DNA of 64,000 nucleotides, from NCBI RefSeq assembly GCF_001552155.1, contig NZ_BCQQ01000023.1:1-64000 (forward strand). The letters run 5' to 3'. Under the pieces are notes generated by a model, which did no database searches, was not told where the DNA came from, and saw only the letters and a program-made list of their open reading frames with translations. This DNA is from Actinomadura formosensis NBRC 14204 (GTDB lineage Bacteria > Actinomycetota > Actinomycetes > Streptosporangiales > Streptosporangiaceae). The number at the start of each line of letters is the position of its first letter. Positions within the stretch are counted from its first letter, which is position 1. Positions 43,656 through 54,009 of this stretch are shown in pieces. A program made the translations under genes and the position numbers.

Positions 43656-43742
43656 GTCAAGGATACGGCCTGACCGGAGCGGGCAGGACCGGGCGTCGAG
43701 ACCGTGTCGGATCTCGGAGACCCGGGCAGATCCCGGAGGCGG

Positions 43743-44920
<1,178 letters not shown>

Positions 44921-45042
44921 TTGCCGCCGTTCACCTCATAGGTCGTGATCCAACCACCCTGTGGTTGCCGCGCGGTTCCGTACCGCGGAGCGTCACGGCG
45001 CCGCCGTGACGCGGCCGGAACGGGTGCGCGCACCGCACCTCG

Positions 45043-45115
45043 CAGGGCAGGAGGGACTCGAACCCCCAACCGCCGGTTTTGGAGACCGGAGCTCTACCAA
45101 TTGAGCCACTGCCCT
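45043..45115 (-). tRNA. tRNA-Trp (CCA)
   Basis: A 73-nt minus-strand cloverleaf: acceptor AGGGCAG pairs with CTGCCCT, discriminator G, anticodon loop CTCCAAA (anticodon CCA), T-loop GGTTCGAGTCC. Sits upstream of secE. Confidence 0.97.
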
Positions 45116-45371
45116 TCGTTCTCCGGCTACGGAGAACACCCGGCCATGGGACCGGGATGGTGCCGGGTCCCAGCTTACGGCCTCATGTCGATGCCCGCGT
45201 GCGGACAGGCTCGTATGGCGGGGACACGCCACTTGGAGGGTGAGTCTACGTGGCCGAGGGCCCCGCGTCGAACCGATACCCGGAGATCGTCCTCCGGGCG
45301 GCGGCGAATCCCGTCCGACCAGCCCGGATATATGGCTCGGGTCATGGACCGGCGTCTGTAACGATAGAGCC

Positions 45372-46583
45372 ATGAGCACTGACCGTCCTCGCATCTCCAA
45401 GCGCATCGCCGCGATATCCGAGTCCGCCACGCTGGCCGTCGACGCCAAGGCCAAGGCGCTGAAGGCGGCGGGCCGCCCGGTCATCGGGTTCGGGGCGGGC
45501 GAACCCGACTTCCCGACACCGGACTACATCGTCGAGGCCGCGGTGACCGCCTGCAGGGTGCCGCGCTTCCACAAGTACACGCCGGCGGGCGGGCTGCCCG
45601 AGTTGCGCGCCGCCATCGCCGAGAAGACCGAACGCGACTCCGGGTACAAGGTCGAGGCCAATCAGGTCCTCGTGACCAACGGCGGCAAGCAGGCGGTGTA
45701 CGAGGCGTTCGCGGCGCTGCTGGACCCGGGCGACGAGGTGCTCGTCCCGACCCCGTACTGGACGACCTACCCCGAGTCGATCAAGCTGGCGGGCGGCGTG
45801 CCCGTGGACGTCGTCGCCGACGAGACCACCGGCTACCGGGTGAGCGTCGAGCAGCTGGAGGCGGCCCGCACGGACCGGACGAAGGTGCTGCTGTTCGTAT
45901 CGCCGTCCAACCCGACCGGGGCCGTGTACTCGCGGGACGAGATCGAGGCCATCGGACGCTGGGCGGACGAGCACGGCCTCTGGGTCGTCACCGACGAGAT
46001 CTATGAGCACCTCGTGTACGGCGACACCGAGTTCCACTCGATGCCGGTGGTGGTGCCGGAGCTGGCCGACCGGACGATCGTCCTGAACGGCGTCGCGAAG
46101 ACGTACGCGATGACGGGCTGGCGCGTGGGCTGGCTGATCGGCCCGGCGGACGTGGTCAAGGCCGCGCAGAACCTCCAGTCGCACGCGACGTCCAATGTGG
46201 CGAACGTGTCCCAGGCCGCCGCGCTCGCCGCGGTGACCGGTGACCTGTCGGCGGTGGCGGAGATGCGGGCGGCGTTCGACCGGCGCCGCAAGACGATGGT
46301 GCGGATGCTGAACGAGATCCCGGGCGTGGTCTGCCCCGAACCGGAGGGCGCGTTCTACGCCTACCCGTCGGTGAAGGCGCTGCTGGGCAAGGAGCTGCGC
46401 GGCAAGCGTCCGGAGACGTCGGTGGAGCTGGCGTCGCTGATCCTGGAGGAGGCGGAGGTCGCGCTGGTGCCGGGTGAGGCGTTCGGCACGCCGGGCTACT
46501 TCCGTCTCTCCTACGCGCTGGGCGACGATGACCTGGTCGAGGGCGTCTCGCGGGTCGCGAAGCTGCTCTCCGAGGCGAGCTGA
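45372..46583 (+). CDS. aspC: Pyridoxal-phosphate aspartate-type aminotransferase
   Basis: A 403-residue class I aminotransferase: substrate loop [29 protein letters not shown] with the conserved Asn, [11 protein letters not shown] with Asp/Tyr binding PLP, and the Schiff-base Lys243 in [15 protein letters not shown]. It probably interconverts aspartate and oxaloacetate. ATG 45372 has TAACGA only about seven bases upstream and no ribosome-binding site, so the mRNA may be leaderless. The gene is usually near tRNA-Trp/secE in actinomycetes. Confidence 0.93.
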   Translation: MSTDRPRISKRIAAISESATLAVDAKAKALKAAGRPVIGFGAGEPDFPTPDYIVEAAVTACRVPRFHKYTPAGGLPELRAAIAEKTERDSGYKVEANQVLVTNGGKQAVYEAFAALLDPGDEVLVPTPYWTTYPESIKLAGGVPVDVVADETTGYRVSVEQLEAARTDRTKVLLFVSPSNPTGAVYSRDEIEAIGRWADEHGLWVVTDEIYEHLVYGDTEFHSMPVVVPELADRTIVLNGVAKTYAMTGWRVGWLIGPADVVKAAQNLQSHATSNVANVSQAAALAAVTGDLSAVAEMRAAFDRRRKTMVRMLNEIPGVVCPEPEGAFYAYPSVKALLGKELRGKRPETSVELASLILEEAEVALVPGEAFGTPGYFRLSYALGDDDLVEGVSRVAKLLSEAS

Positions 46584-46598
46584 CCCCGCCGACGTACG

Positions 46599-46640
46599 AA
46601 CCGGCCCCGGGCGCACGCTGCCCGGGGCCGGTTTCTTTTC
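46599..46640. terminator. Terminator between aspC and the anti-sigma-like gene
   Basis: A long GC stem (46599-46612 with 46620-46633) is followed on the plus strand by TTTCTTTTC. It serves aspC and, being symmetric, may also serve the convergent gene ending at 46654. Confidence 0.88.
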
Positions 46641-46653
46641 CCGTGGTCTCCCC

Positions 46654-47406
46654 TCAGGGGCGCACGCCCTCGGCGATGCGCATGAGCTGGTCCTTGGGCG
46701 CTCCCTTGGCGGTGACGGTGACACCGACCCCGGGCCGCGCCAGCCACGAGATCTGGCGCGCCGAGTCGGGACGGTCGGCGGTCAGCGCGGGCGCCCCCCG
46801 CACGGACGTACGGCCTGGGACGCCCGTCGTCTTCATGAGGTCGGCGGGGCCGGTGAGCCCGCCGCTCTTCACCAGAGCGATCTCCACCCAGCCGGTCTTG
46901 CCGCGCCACTGGCAGGTCGTGGTCTTGCGGCCGGCGTCCTCGGTCACGGCGCAGGGGCCGGTGGAGGCAAGAGCGTCCGGGATGTAGGTGATCCAGCGCG
47001 GCAGCCGTCCGGTCACGTCGCCCACGCCGGGCCTGTCCGGTCCCGTCCCCCCGCCGGAGGAGGGACGCGTGGCCGGCCTCGGCGAGGCACCCGCCTCGGT
47101 CCTCCCCTTGGACGGCGAGGACACCGGGACATCGGGGGCGGGAGACCGCTCCGGTGGCCGGTGCGCCGAGACGGTGTTCGTGGGACGTGGCGTCTCGGCG
47201 TTCCCGGCCGGCGTGGCCTGGAACGACTGGTAGGTGGGCACGAGGGCGAGCGCGGCGACCGATGCGGCCGCGACGCCCGCGGCGGCGCGGATCCGGGCCG
47301 CCCGGCGGCGGTGCCGCCGCTTGACGTCCGCGGCGAGCGAGGGGGACGCGGTCGCCGCGGCCACCTGCTCGGCCATGGCCTTCCGCAGTTCACTCTCCAG
47401 GTCCAT
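46654..47406 (-). CDS. Membrane protein coupled to a SigE-family sigma factor (anti-sigma candidate)
   Basis: A 250-residue protein: cytoplasmic N-terminus of about 38 residues (MDLESELRKAMAEQVAAATA), one transmembrane helix (AAAGVAAASVAALALVPTYQ), a Pro/Ser/Thr-rich linker, and an external domain of about 110 residues with two cysteines (GPCAV, TTTCQW). It starts three nt after the sigma factor stop. This topology fits an anti-sigma factor or sensor, but no zinc-binding HxxxCxxC motif is present, so the role is inferred from position. Confidence 0.72.
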   Translation of the reverse strand: MDLESELRKAMAEQVAAATASPSLAADVKRRHRRRAARIRAAAGVAAASVAALALVPTYQSFQATPAGNAETPRPTNTVSAHRPPERSPAPDVPVSSPSKGRTEAGASPRPATRPSSGGGTGPDRPGVGDVTGRLPRWITYIPDALASTGPCAVTEDAGRKTTTCQWRGKTGWVEIALVKSGGLTGPADLMKTTGVPGRTSVRGAPALTADRPDSARQISWLARPGVGVTVTAKGAPKDQLMRIAEGVRP

Positions 47407-47409
47407 CGC

Positions 47410-47919
47410 TCATCTCCCCAGTGGCGCCAGGTTCGTGTCGAGGCGCTCCCGGAGCCTGGCGAGCCCCCGGGACGCCTGGCTCTTGACCGTTCCGACCGAA
47501 CAGCCGAGCGCCTGCGCCGTCTCCGCCTCCGAGAGGTCCTCCCAGAACCTCAGGACCAGTACCGCACGCTGCCGCGGGCCGAGCTTGCGCAGCTCGTCCA
47601 TGAGCGTCCCCCTCAGCTCGACGGCGTGGTTCGGTGAGGCGGCCGGTGTCTCCGGGAGTCGCGCCATATGAATCTCCCGGAGCACCTTCCACCGGCGGGC
47701 GCGGCTGATGATGAGGTTGACCAGGATCCGGCGGACGTACGGTTCCGGATCGCTGCCCGCCTCCAGCCGCCCCCAATGGCGGTAAGCCTTCTCAAGCGCG
47801 GTCTGCAGGATGTCCTCGGCGTCCTGCCGGGCCCCGCACATCAACGACGCGGTGCGCAGCAGGGCATCGCCGCGTGCCGCCACGAACTCCACGAACGACT
47901 CGTCGTCTCGACGCCCCAC
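47410..47919 (-). CDS. SigE-family ECF sigma factor
   Basis: A 169-residue ECF sigma factor of the actinobacterial SigE (SCO SigE-like) group: region 2 (FVAARGDALLRTASLMCGAR, AEDILQTALEKAYRHW, PYVRRILVNLIISRARR) and region 4 (LGPRQRAVLVLRFWEDLSEA, GCSVGTVKSQASRGLARLRE). GTG 47919 follows GGAG. Coupled to the downstream membrane protein. Confidence 0.92.
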   Translation of the reverse strand: MGRRDDESFVEFVAARGDALLRTASLMCGARQDAEDILQTALEKAYRHWGRLEAGSDPEPYVRRILVNLIISRARRWKVLREIHMARLPETPAASPNHAVELRGTLMDELRKLGPRQRAVLVLRFWEDLSEAETAQALGCSVGTVKSQASRGLARLRERLDTNLAPLGR

Positions 47920-47962
47920 TGTGCTCCGTCCCGGCTAGTGCGGTTCCGGTCGATGTCACCGA

Positions 47963-47996
47963 GAGCAGGCGGCCCCCGCGCCAGGGCCGCCCGCTC
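47963..47996 (-). terminator. Terminator after the proline-rich secreted protein gene
   Basis: A 13-bp stem with one mismatch (47963-47975 and 47984-47996), just beyond the stop at 48009. Confidence 0.7.
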
Positions 47997-48008
47997 GCGC
48001 CTGTGGTG

Positions 48009-48944
48009 TTACCGCGCCTGCCCCAGCGCGGTCGCCACGTCCCGCAGCCCGCCGGCGAGGACGGGGCTGCCGTTGACGAACAGCGAGTAGCCGTTCGGGT
48101 CGAACAGCAGCACCCCGTTGCCGTTCGGGGCCCGCCAGCCGGCGAAGCCCGCCACGGTGACCGGGCTGCCGCCCTCGGGCAGCCGCAGCGCCTGCCGGAG
48201 CTGATTCTGGGTCATGCCGGCGGGCGTCTTCAGCGTTTCGACGGTGAGCCACTGGCCGGCCTTGCCGGTCCACTTCTGCGTGATCGCGCAGATCTTCCGC
48301 TTGCGCAGCTCGGCGGAGCCCGAGGCGGCCGAGGTGTAGCGCAGGCCCTTCGGCAGCATGACGGTCTTCTCGACCGTTCCGCCGACCTTGACCGCCGGCA
48401 TCAGCTTGCTGCAGTCGAGCTTCGGGACGGCGGGCAGGCCGGGCTTGGCGGGGACGGCCGCGGACGGCCTCGGCGCCGGGGCGTCGGTCGGCAGGCCCGG
48501 GGCGGTCGGCGCGCAGGCCGGCAGGTGCGCGGGGAGCTGGCCCTTGACGTCCGGGCTCTTGACGCCGGGGGCGTCGACACCCGGGACCTTGGCGCCCGGC
48601 ACGTCGGTCTCGGGCAGTTCGGTCTTCGGCAGGTTCTTCGTGACCGGGTTCTGCTTGAGGTGCTGCTCGACCTGCTTCTTCACGCCGGTCTTGGGGATGT
48701 CGGCCTTGGGCAGGCCGGTCGCGGGGAGCTTGCCCTCGGGCAGGCCGGGCTTCGCCGGGATGCAGGTCGGGAGCGTCTTCGGCGCGGTGTGCCGCAGCTC
48801 GCTGGTCGCGGCGGGAGCCTTGGCGCCGTTCGACTGGAGGCCGGCCTCGTGGTGGGTGCCCGTCATCGCCCAGGTCGCGCCGCCGCCGACGGCGACGGTT
48901 CCGACGGCGGACGCGGCGATCAAAGCGGCCTTCAGCGTGATCAT
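48009..48944 (-). CDS. Secreted proline/lysine-rich protein of unknown function
   Basis: A 311-residue exported protein: signal sequence (LKAALIAASAVGTVAVGGGA), then about 130 residues of irregular Pro/Gly/Lys repeats (LPATGLPKADIPKTG, LPKTELPETDVPG, then PGVDAPGVKSPDVKG), and a C-terminal domain of about 140 residues starting at KLDCSKLMPAVKVGG. Cysteines are few and paired by region. ATG 48944 has AAAGGGAC before it. The LPxT-like words lie inside the linker and are not C-terminal sorting signals. No family recognised. Confidence 0.72.
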   Translation of the reverse strand: MITLKAALIAASAVGTVAVGGGATWAMTGTHHEAGLQSNGAKAPAATSELRHTAPKTLPTCIPAKPGLPEGKLPATGLPKADIPKTGVKKQVEQHLKQNPVTKNLPKTELPETDVPGAKVPGVDAPGVKSPDVKGQLPAHLPACAPTAPGLPTDAPAPRPSAAVPAKPGLPAVPKLDCSKLMPAVKVGGTVEKTVMLPKGLRYTSAASGSAELRKRKICAITQKWTGKAGQWLTVETLKTPAGMTQNQLRQALRLPEGGSPVTVAGFAGWRAPNGNGVLLFDPNGYSLFVNGSPVLAGGLRDVATALGQAR

Positions 48945-49168
48945 GGTGTGTGTCCCTTTCTGCCCGGGTCGTTCTCGCGGGGGGTGCCCGTTTCTCTCTG
49001 GCGCCCCTCGTATACGCACGGTGCGGACAGGGGGTTGCACGCGGTTCCAAAGTTTTTTCTGAGGTGCCCATGGGCGGATGGCCGCCGCGTGTCATGCGGG
49101 GTAGTCCGGTGTGGTGATCTCGCGGGGACAGGGGTTCGAGACGCCCGCGGATCCGGCAACATTGGCAC

Positions 49169-50269
49169 ATGGAGGCCCGTACCGTTTCAGCCCGTCCGGC
49201 CCAGGACCACTCCATGCCGGACCACCGGGAGCCCGCCCCCGCCCCGCGCGGCTCCGCCCGCCCGGACGTGGCCAAGCTCCCGAAGGCGCATCTGCACCTG
49301 CACTTCACCGGATCGATGCGGCATTCGACGCTCGTGGAACTCGCCGGCGTGCACGGCGTCCACCTGCCGGACGCCCTCGTCGAGGACTGGCCGCCCCGGC
49401 TGCACGCGACCGACGAGCGCGGCTGGTTCCGGTTCCAGCGCCTGTACGACATCGCGCGTTCGGTGCTGCAGACGCCGGACGACCTGCGCCGCCTGCTGCG
49501 CGAGACGGCCGAGGACGAGGCGGCGGAGGGCTCGGGCTGGCTGGAGATCCAGGTCGATCCGAGCGGCTACATGGCGAAGTTCGGCGGGCTGACCCCGACC
49601 GTGGAGCTGATCCTGGACGCGGCGCGGGAGGCGGCGGAGGCGGCCGGCGTCGGCATCGGCGTGGTGATCGCGGCGAACCGGACCCGGCATCCGCTGGACG
49701 CCAAGACGCTCGCGCGGGTGGCCGTCCGGTACGCGGGCCGGGGCGTGGTCGGGTTCGGGCTGTCGAACGACGAGCGGCGGGGCCGGGCCTACGACTTCGA
49801 GGGGGCGTTCCGGATCGCCAAGCGCGGCGGGCTGCTGTCGAGCCCGCACGGCGGTGAGCTGCTCGGCCCGGCGAGCGTCCGGGAGTGCCTGGACATGCTG
49901 GCCGCCGACCGGATCGGGCACGGTGTCCGCGCCGTGGAGGACCCGCGGCTGCTGGCGCGGATCGTCGAGCGGGGCGTGACGCTGGAGGTGTGCCCGGCGT
50001 CGAACGTGGGTCTCGGGGTGGCGGCGACGGCATCGGAGGTTCCGGTGCGGCGGCTGTACGAGGAGGGCGCGTCGATCGCGCTGGGCGCGGACGATCCGCT
50101 GCTGTTCGGGTCGCGGCTGGCCCGCCAGTACGAGCTGGTCCGCACCGAGCACGGGTTCTCCGACGTGGAGCTGGCGGAGCTGGCCCGGCAGTCGATCAGG
50201 GCGTCGGCCGCCCCCGATGACGTGCGGAAGCGGCTGCTGGCCGGGGTGGACGCCTGGCTCGCGGGCTAG
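49169..50269 (+). CDS. add: Adenosine deaminase-like amidohydrolase
   Basis: A 366-residue member of the adenosine/AMP deaminase family: LPKAHLHLHFTGSMR carries the first metal-binding HxH, SPHGGELL the HxGE catalytic Glu, RIGHGV the base His, and ALGADDPLLFG the metal and catalytic Asp pair (usual form SDDP). It would hydrolyse adenosine or a related nucleoside to inosine in purine salvage. The ATG at 49169 lacks a ribosome-binding site and may be leaderless; ATG 49214, with AGGA eight bases upstream, is a good alternative and removes a disordered N-terminus. Confidence 0.9.
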   Translation: MEARTVSARPAQDHSMPDHREPAPAPRGSARPDVAKLPKAHLHLHFTGSMRHSTLVELAGVHGVHLPDALVEDWPPRLHATDERGWFRFQRLYDIARSVLQTPDDLRRLLRETAEDEAAEGSGWLEIQVDPSGYMAKFGGLTPTVELILDAAREAAEAAGVGIGVVIAANRTRHPLDAKTLARVAVRYAGRGVVGFGLSNDERRGRAYDFEGAFRIAKRGGLLSSPHGGELLGPASVRECLDMLAADRIGHGVRAVEDPRLLARIVERGVTLEVCPASNVGLGVAATASEVPVRRLYEEGASIALGADDPLLFGSRLARQYELVRTEHGFSDVELAELARQSIRASAAPDDVRKRLLAGVDAWLAG

Positions 50270-50274
50270 GCGGC

Positions 50275-50306
50275 GGACGCGGCCGAGCCCGCTCGCTTCC
50301 GCGTCC
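50275..50306. terminator. Bidirectional terminator between add and the Mn exporter gene
   Basis: Arms GGACGCGG (50275-50282) and CCGCGTCC (50299-50306) lie in the 39-nt gap between the two convergent genes. Confidence 0.55.
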
Positions 50307-50308
50307 CG

Positions 50309-50890
50309 TCAGGCGGTGATCCCTTCGACCAGCAGGAGGGCGCCGAAGACGGCGAATCCCGTGGCGGCACCGTACTTGATGACGCGCTCGGGGAGTTTCC
50401 GGCCGAGCATCTGGCCGGCGGCGATGGCGAGCGCGTCGGCGGCGACCATGCCGATCGTCGAACCGGCCCACACACCGGCCAGCGCCAGGAGCCCGCCGTG
50501 GTCGGCGGCGAGGGTGACGGTGGCGAGCATGGTCTTGTCGCCCAGTTCGGCCAGGAAGAACGCGCCGCCGACGGCGAGGATCGCCGAGCCCTTGGCGCGG
50601 CGGGCCTTCGCGCGTTCGTCCTCGTCCAGTTCGTCGCCGCGGAGCGTCCACAGCGCGAAGCCGAGGAACGCGAGCCCGGCGAGGATCGAGATCGGGCCGG
50701 TGGGGAGCGCGGCGCCGAGCGCCGCGCCGAGGGCGACGCTCGCCAGGTGGACGAGCGCGGTCGCGGCCGTGATGCCGATCAGCACCTGCGCGGCGCGGAA
50801 ACGGGTGGCGAAGGTCATGGCCATGAGCTGGCTCTTGTCGCCCAGCTCGGCAACGAAGATCACGGCCAGGCTGATGAGGAAGGCGGACAC
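50309..50890 (-). CDS. UPF0016/GDT1-family manganese exporter
   Basis: A 193-residue membrane protein with six helices in two halves, each with the family motif: VAELGDKSQLMA near the N-terminus and LAELGDKTMLAT in the second half. The ExGDKS/T motifs bind the cation in TMEM165/GDT1/MneA proteins, which export Mn2+ (or move Ca2+/Mn2+). The upstream yybP-ykoY element supports manganese control. The two halves are separated by a charged cytoplasmic loop. Confidence 0.93.
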   Translation of the reverse strand: MSAFLISLAVIFVAELGDKSQLMAMTFATRFRAAQVLIGITAATALVHLASVALGAALGAALPTGPISILAGLAFLGFALWTLRGDELDEDERAKARRAKGSAILAVGGAFFLAELGDKTMLATVTLAADHGGLLALAGVWAGSTIGMVAADALAIAAGQMLGRKLPERVIKYGAATGFAVFGALLLVEGITA

Positions 50891-50939
50891 CGGTTCCCTC
50901 TCGCTCGGACGCCGGGCGAAGGGCGGGGGTCGAGCACAC

Positions 50940-51067
50940 GCGACCTCGGCCCGGCATGGACTGCCAGGCCGAGGGTCTCGTCCGCCGCGGTGCGCACCGG
51001 GCCCGCGTGACCGGGCGCCACCGGCGGCGCCAGTATGTCGATCACGCGATTGGGACTACTCCCCCTC
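50940..51067 (-). promoter_or_regulatory. yybP-ykoY manganese riboswitch
   Basis: The leader of the Mn exporter gene starts GGGGGAGTAGTCCCAAT, continues with CGACATACTGGCGCC, and has GAGACCCTCGGCCTGG pairing with CCGGGCCGAGGTC. These are the conserved blocks of actinobacterial yybP-ykoY RNAs as I know them, in the right order and 50 nt before the start codon. This class senses Mn2+ and turns on exporter genes. Confidence 0.85.
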
Positions 51068-51088
51068 GACGTTTCCGACCCTACCGGA

Positions 51089-52156
51089 TCAGAGCGCGAC
51101 CCCGACGAGGACGGGCTCGTTGACCAGTTCGACCCCGAACGCGTCGCGGACGCCGGCGCGGACCTCGCGGGCCAGCGCGAGCAGGTCGGCGGTGCTGGCG
51201 CCGCCGGGGTTGGTGAGGGCGAGGGTGTGCTTGGTGGAGATGCGGGCGGGGCCGAGAACGTGGCCCTTGGCGAATCCGGCGCGGTCGATGAGCCAGGCGG
51301 CGGACGTCTTGACCCGGTCGCCGGTCTCCGGGTAGCGCGGGAACGTCGCGTCCGGGCCGAGGCGCTCGGCGACGCGGCGCTGGAGTTCGGCGAGCTGCTC
51401 GGGGTCGAGGACGGGGTTGGTGAAGAACGATCCGGCGCTGCGGGTGTCGGGGTCGGCGGCGTCCAGGACCATGCCCTTGCCGCGCCGCAGTTCGAGGACG
51501 GCGTCGCGGGCCTCTTTCAGCGTGACCCGCTCCCCCGGCCGTACGCCCAGTTTGCGCGCCAGTTCGGCGTAGGCGATGGGCTGCGACTCCTCGGCCTCGT
51601 GGAGCGCGTACGTCACGTCCAGGACGACGTACCGGTCGTTGCCCTTGAAGACGCTGTGCCGGTAGGTGAAGCGGCAGGCGGCGCGGTCGAGCGTGACGAC
51701 GGCCCGGGACTCCCGGTCGTAGGCGCGGACCTCGATGATCGTCTCGCTGACGTCCTGCCCGTAGGCGCCGACGTTCTGGATCGGGGTGGCGCCGACGCGG
51801 CCGGGGATGCCGGACAGGCATTCGACGCCGGCGAGACCGTCGGCGACGCAGCGGGCGACGAACGGGTCCCAGTCCTCGCCGGCCTGGGCGCGGACGTGGA
51901 CGGTGCCGCCCTCGGCGGCGGTGCGTTCGGTGCCGCGGGTGCCGATGTGCACGACGGTGCCGGGGAAGCCGTCGTCGGACACGACCAGGTTGCTGCCGCC
52001 GCCGAGCACGAGGACGGGTTCGCCTTCGTCGTCGGCCGCGCGGATCGCGGCGACGAGTTCGGCCTCGGTCGTCGCCTCGACGAACCGCCGGGCGGGGCCG
52101 CCCAGCCGCAGTGTGGTGTATCCGGCCAGGTTCACCTCTTCGGCGATCACCGCCAC
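51089..52156 (-). CDS. murB: UDP-N-acetylenolpyruvoylglucosamine reductase
   Basis: A 355-residue FAD enzyme that reduces UDP-GlcNAc-enolpyruvate to UDP-MurNAc in peptidoglycan synthesis. FAD loop: VLGGGSNLVVSD; SGIPGRVGATPIQNVGAYGQ; catalytic Arg in FTYRHSVFK; catalytic Ser in RSAGSFFTNP. Start GTG 52156 is chosen because GGGAGGGAAG lies just before it; the frame is open to 52198. Confidence 0.95.
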   Translation of the reverse strand: MAVIAEEVNLAGYTTLRLGGPARRFVEATTEAELVAAIRAADDEGEPVLVLGGGSNLVVSDDGFPGTVVHIGTRGTERTAAEGGTVHVRAQAGEDWDPFVARCVADGLAGVECLSGIPGRVGATPIQNVGAYGQDVSETIIEVRAYDRESRAVVTLDRAACRFTYRHSVFKGNDRYVVLDVTYALHEAEESQPIAYAELARKLGVRPGERVTLKEARDAVLELRRGKGMVLDAADPDTRSAGSFFTNPVLDPEQLAELQRRVAERLGPDATFPRYPETGDRVKTSAAWLIDRAGFAKGHVLGPARISTKHTLALTNPGGASTADLLALAREVRAGVRDAFGVELVNEPVLVGVAL

Positions 52157-52195
52157 GTCGTCTTCCCTCCCGTACGTGCCCGGCCCCCATGGCGG

Positions 52196-52222
52196 CATCG
52201 GCCGGGACGGCCCCGGCCGATG
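52196..52222 (-). terminator. Terminator of the hadA-hadB genes
   Basis: Hairpin with arms CATCGGCCGGG and CCCGGCCGATG (one-base offset), 13 nt beyond the hadB stop. Confidence 0.7.
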
Positions 52223-52234
52223 CGTCGCTCCCGT

Positions 52235-52660
52235 TCAGGCGAGCTTGACGACCGCCTTCGCGCGCGTGAGGACCTTCTGGTCGTTGGACCTGGCGGTGAG
52301 CGCCACGACGACCTTGCCGTCGTCGAGCTTCTCCTCCACCTTGCCGCTGATCTCCAGTGTCGCGCCGCCCTCGTCGGGGACGACGACCGGAGAGGAGAAC
52401 CGTACCCCGTAGTCCACGACGGCGCCGGGGTCGCCCGCCCAGTCGGTGACGAACCGGCCGCCCTGCGCCATCGTGTACATGCCGTGCGCGATGACGTCGG
52501 GGAGGCCGACGGCCTTGGCGACGGACTCGCGCCAGTGGATCGGGTTGAAGTCGCCGGACGCGCCCGCGTACATGACGAGGTCGGCGCGGTCGATCGCGTA
52601 GGTCTGCGCGGGGATCTCGGTGCCGACCTCGACGTCGGCGTAGTTCACCTTGGCGGTCAT
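52235..52660 (-). CDS. hadB: MaoC-type (R)-hydroxyacyl dehydratase, HadB-like
   Basis: A 141-residue hot-dog-fold hydratase. The catalytic Asp/His pair lies in SGDFNPIHWRES, the hydratase 2 motif (GDxNPxH), and the substrate loop is DVIAHGMYTMA. In mycobacteria HadB pairs with HadA in fatty-acid elongation; in an organism without mycolic acids a general fatty-acyl or polyketide dehydration role is possible. The start overlaps the hadA stop by one base. Confidence 0.9.
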   Translation of the reverse strand: MTAKVNYADVEVGTEIPAQTYAIDRADLVMYAGASGDFNPIHWRESVAKAVGLPDVIAHGMYTMAQGGRFVTDWAGDPGAVVDYGVRFSSPVVVPDEGGATLEISGKVEEKLDDGKVVVALTARSNDQKVLTRAKAVVKLA

Positions 52661-53097
52661 CAGGCACCCCGCTCCACGATCACGTTGTAGGACTTGCAGA
52701 CCAGTTCGCCCTCGGTCGTCTTGACGTCGGTCTCGATGACCATCTTCTCGTTGTTGCCGATCGACCTGATCTCGGTGATCGTCGCGGTGCAGGTGACGAC
52801 GTCGCCGGCGCGCAGCGGGCGGGTGTACTCGAAGCGCTGCTCACCGTGCACGACCATCGCGTAGTTCAGCCCGAGTTCGGGGTCGGCGAGACCGGCGTTG
52901 CCGAGCGAGACGACGATCGGGAAGGTGGGCGGCGCGATGACGTCGGGGTACCCGGCCGCCTTGGCCGCCTCCTGGTCGCGGTAGATCGGGTTGTGGTCGC
53001 CGATCGCGTCCGCGAACTCGCGGATCTTCACCCGGCTGACCTCGTACGGTTCGCTGGGCGGGAAGCTCCGCCCGATGAAATCACGGTTGAGTGCCAT
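52660..53097 (-). CDS. hadA: MaoC-like dehydratase partner, HadA-like
   Basis: A 145-residue hot-dog protein (MALNRDFIGRSFPPSEPYEV; GDHNPIYRDQEAAKAAGYPD). It keeps the motif shape but has Tyr where HadB has the catalytic His, as in HadA/HadC partners that provide structure and substrate binding. Gene order rpmG-hadA-hadB matches mycobacteria. Confidence 0.9.
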   Translation of the reverse strand: MALNRDFIGRSFPPSEPYEVSRVKIREFADAIGDHNPIYRDQEAAKAAGYPDVIAPPTFPIVVSLGNAGLADPELGLNYAMVVHGEQRFEYTRPLRAGDVVTCTATITEIRSIGNNEKMVIETDVKTTEGELVCKSYNVIVERGA

Positions 53098-53290
53098 GCA
53101 TTCCGTCCCTCTAGGTCGAACGGGGCATCCATGCCCGGGCGCCCCCTGAGCACATCCTGTCCCGTCTTCGCTCGGACGGTAACAGAACGACGTTCAGCCC
53201 GCCCTCGCGGGTCTCAGTGGCGAGGACGGGCTGATCATGTCAGGGCAAGCGTGCGAAGAAGCAGCCGCTGCGGGGCCTGGAGCGACCCGG

Positions 53291-53389
53291 CTCAACTGGC
53301 GGGTTTCCCGGTGCGGACGGTGCGTCCGGCCCGGTGCGGACGGTGGGTCCTGGCCCCGTGCCTTGAACACAGCGGGCAGTACTCCTCCG
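53291..53389 (-). pseudogene. Degenerate duplicate of the rpmG 3' end
   Basis: The first 37 bp (53291-53327) match rpmG's end and flank (53397-53433) with two differences, and GGGCAGTACT recurs at the far end. In translation the copy reads EEYCPLCSRHGARTHRPHRA and again THRPHRETR, echoing [15 protein letters not shown] of L33. No start or full reading frame is present. It looks like a slipped or tandem duplication that stayed as a tail downstream of rpmG. Confidence 0.7.
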
Positions 53390-53401
53390 TCCGGGCCTCA
53401 G

Positions 53402-53566
53402 CTAGCGGGTTTCCCGGTGCGGACGGTGCGTCCTGCAGTTGGGGCAGTACTTCTTGATCTCAAGGCGGTCCGGGTCGTTGCGCCGGTTCTTCCGCGTGAT
53501 GTAGTTGCGGTGCTTGCACTCCTGGCAGGCCAGCGTGATCTTCGGCCGGACGTCGGTGGCAGCCAC
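53402..53566 (-). CDS. rpmG: 50S ribosomal protein L33, zinc-ribbon form
   Basis: A 54-residue L33 ([40 protein letters not shown]). The two CxxC pairs (CQEC and CPNC) form the zinc ribbon, so this is the C+ form. Start is GTG 53566. It is followed by the duplicated tail and then hadA. Confidence 0.95.
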   Translation of the reverse strand: MAATDVRPKITLACQECKHRNYITRKNRRNDPDRLEIKKYCPNCRTHRPHRETR

Positions 53567-53684
53567 GATGGAGTGCCTTTCTGGGTAAGGGACATGGAAC
53601 TTCGGGCCGCGGCCGCCCTGGCGGGCGGCCGGCGATTCGACCCAGCCTGCTCACCTCCGGGACGGAGGTGAGAGACATGGGTAG

Positions 53685-53758
53685 TAGCGAGGGCCGGACT
53701 TGAACCGGCGACACAGCGATTATGAGCCGCTTGCTCTGCCTGACTGAGCTACCCCGCC
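53685..53758 (-). tRNA. tRNA-Met (CAT), elongator type
   Basis: A 74-nt minus-strand cloverleaf: acceptor GGCGGGG with CCTCGCT (two G-U pairs), discriminator A, anticodon loop CTCATAA, T-loop GGTTCAAGTCC. The 5' end lacks the initiator-type mismatch. Confidence 0.95.
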
Positions 53759-54009
53759 GTGATGGTCGGTGTGACCGGATTACAAGGATACCGGATGCTC
53801 ACCGAACCCTGGAAACGCGACAACCCGGATCGAGATCGGGGCTTCGGCTTCGCGGGCTCCACCGGACCGTCTCCGGGACATCGGGCGCGCCGATGAGCCG
53901 TGAAACGTCCTGCTGGAACCGGTGGGACGGTACCACAGGCCCCGCTATGGAGCGAATCAACTCGTTCCCGGCTCCTCGGCTCCGGCGCAGGAACCGCGGG
54001 GACGACGAA

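Noticed and set aside
48009-48944. LPATG and LPETD words as sortase sorting signals
   Set aside because: They are inside the proline-rich linker, not followed by a membrane helix and basic tail, so they are not cell-wall sorting signals despite a sortase in the window.
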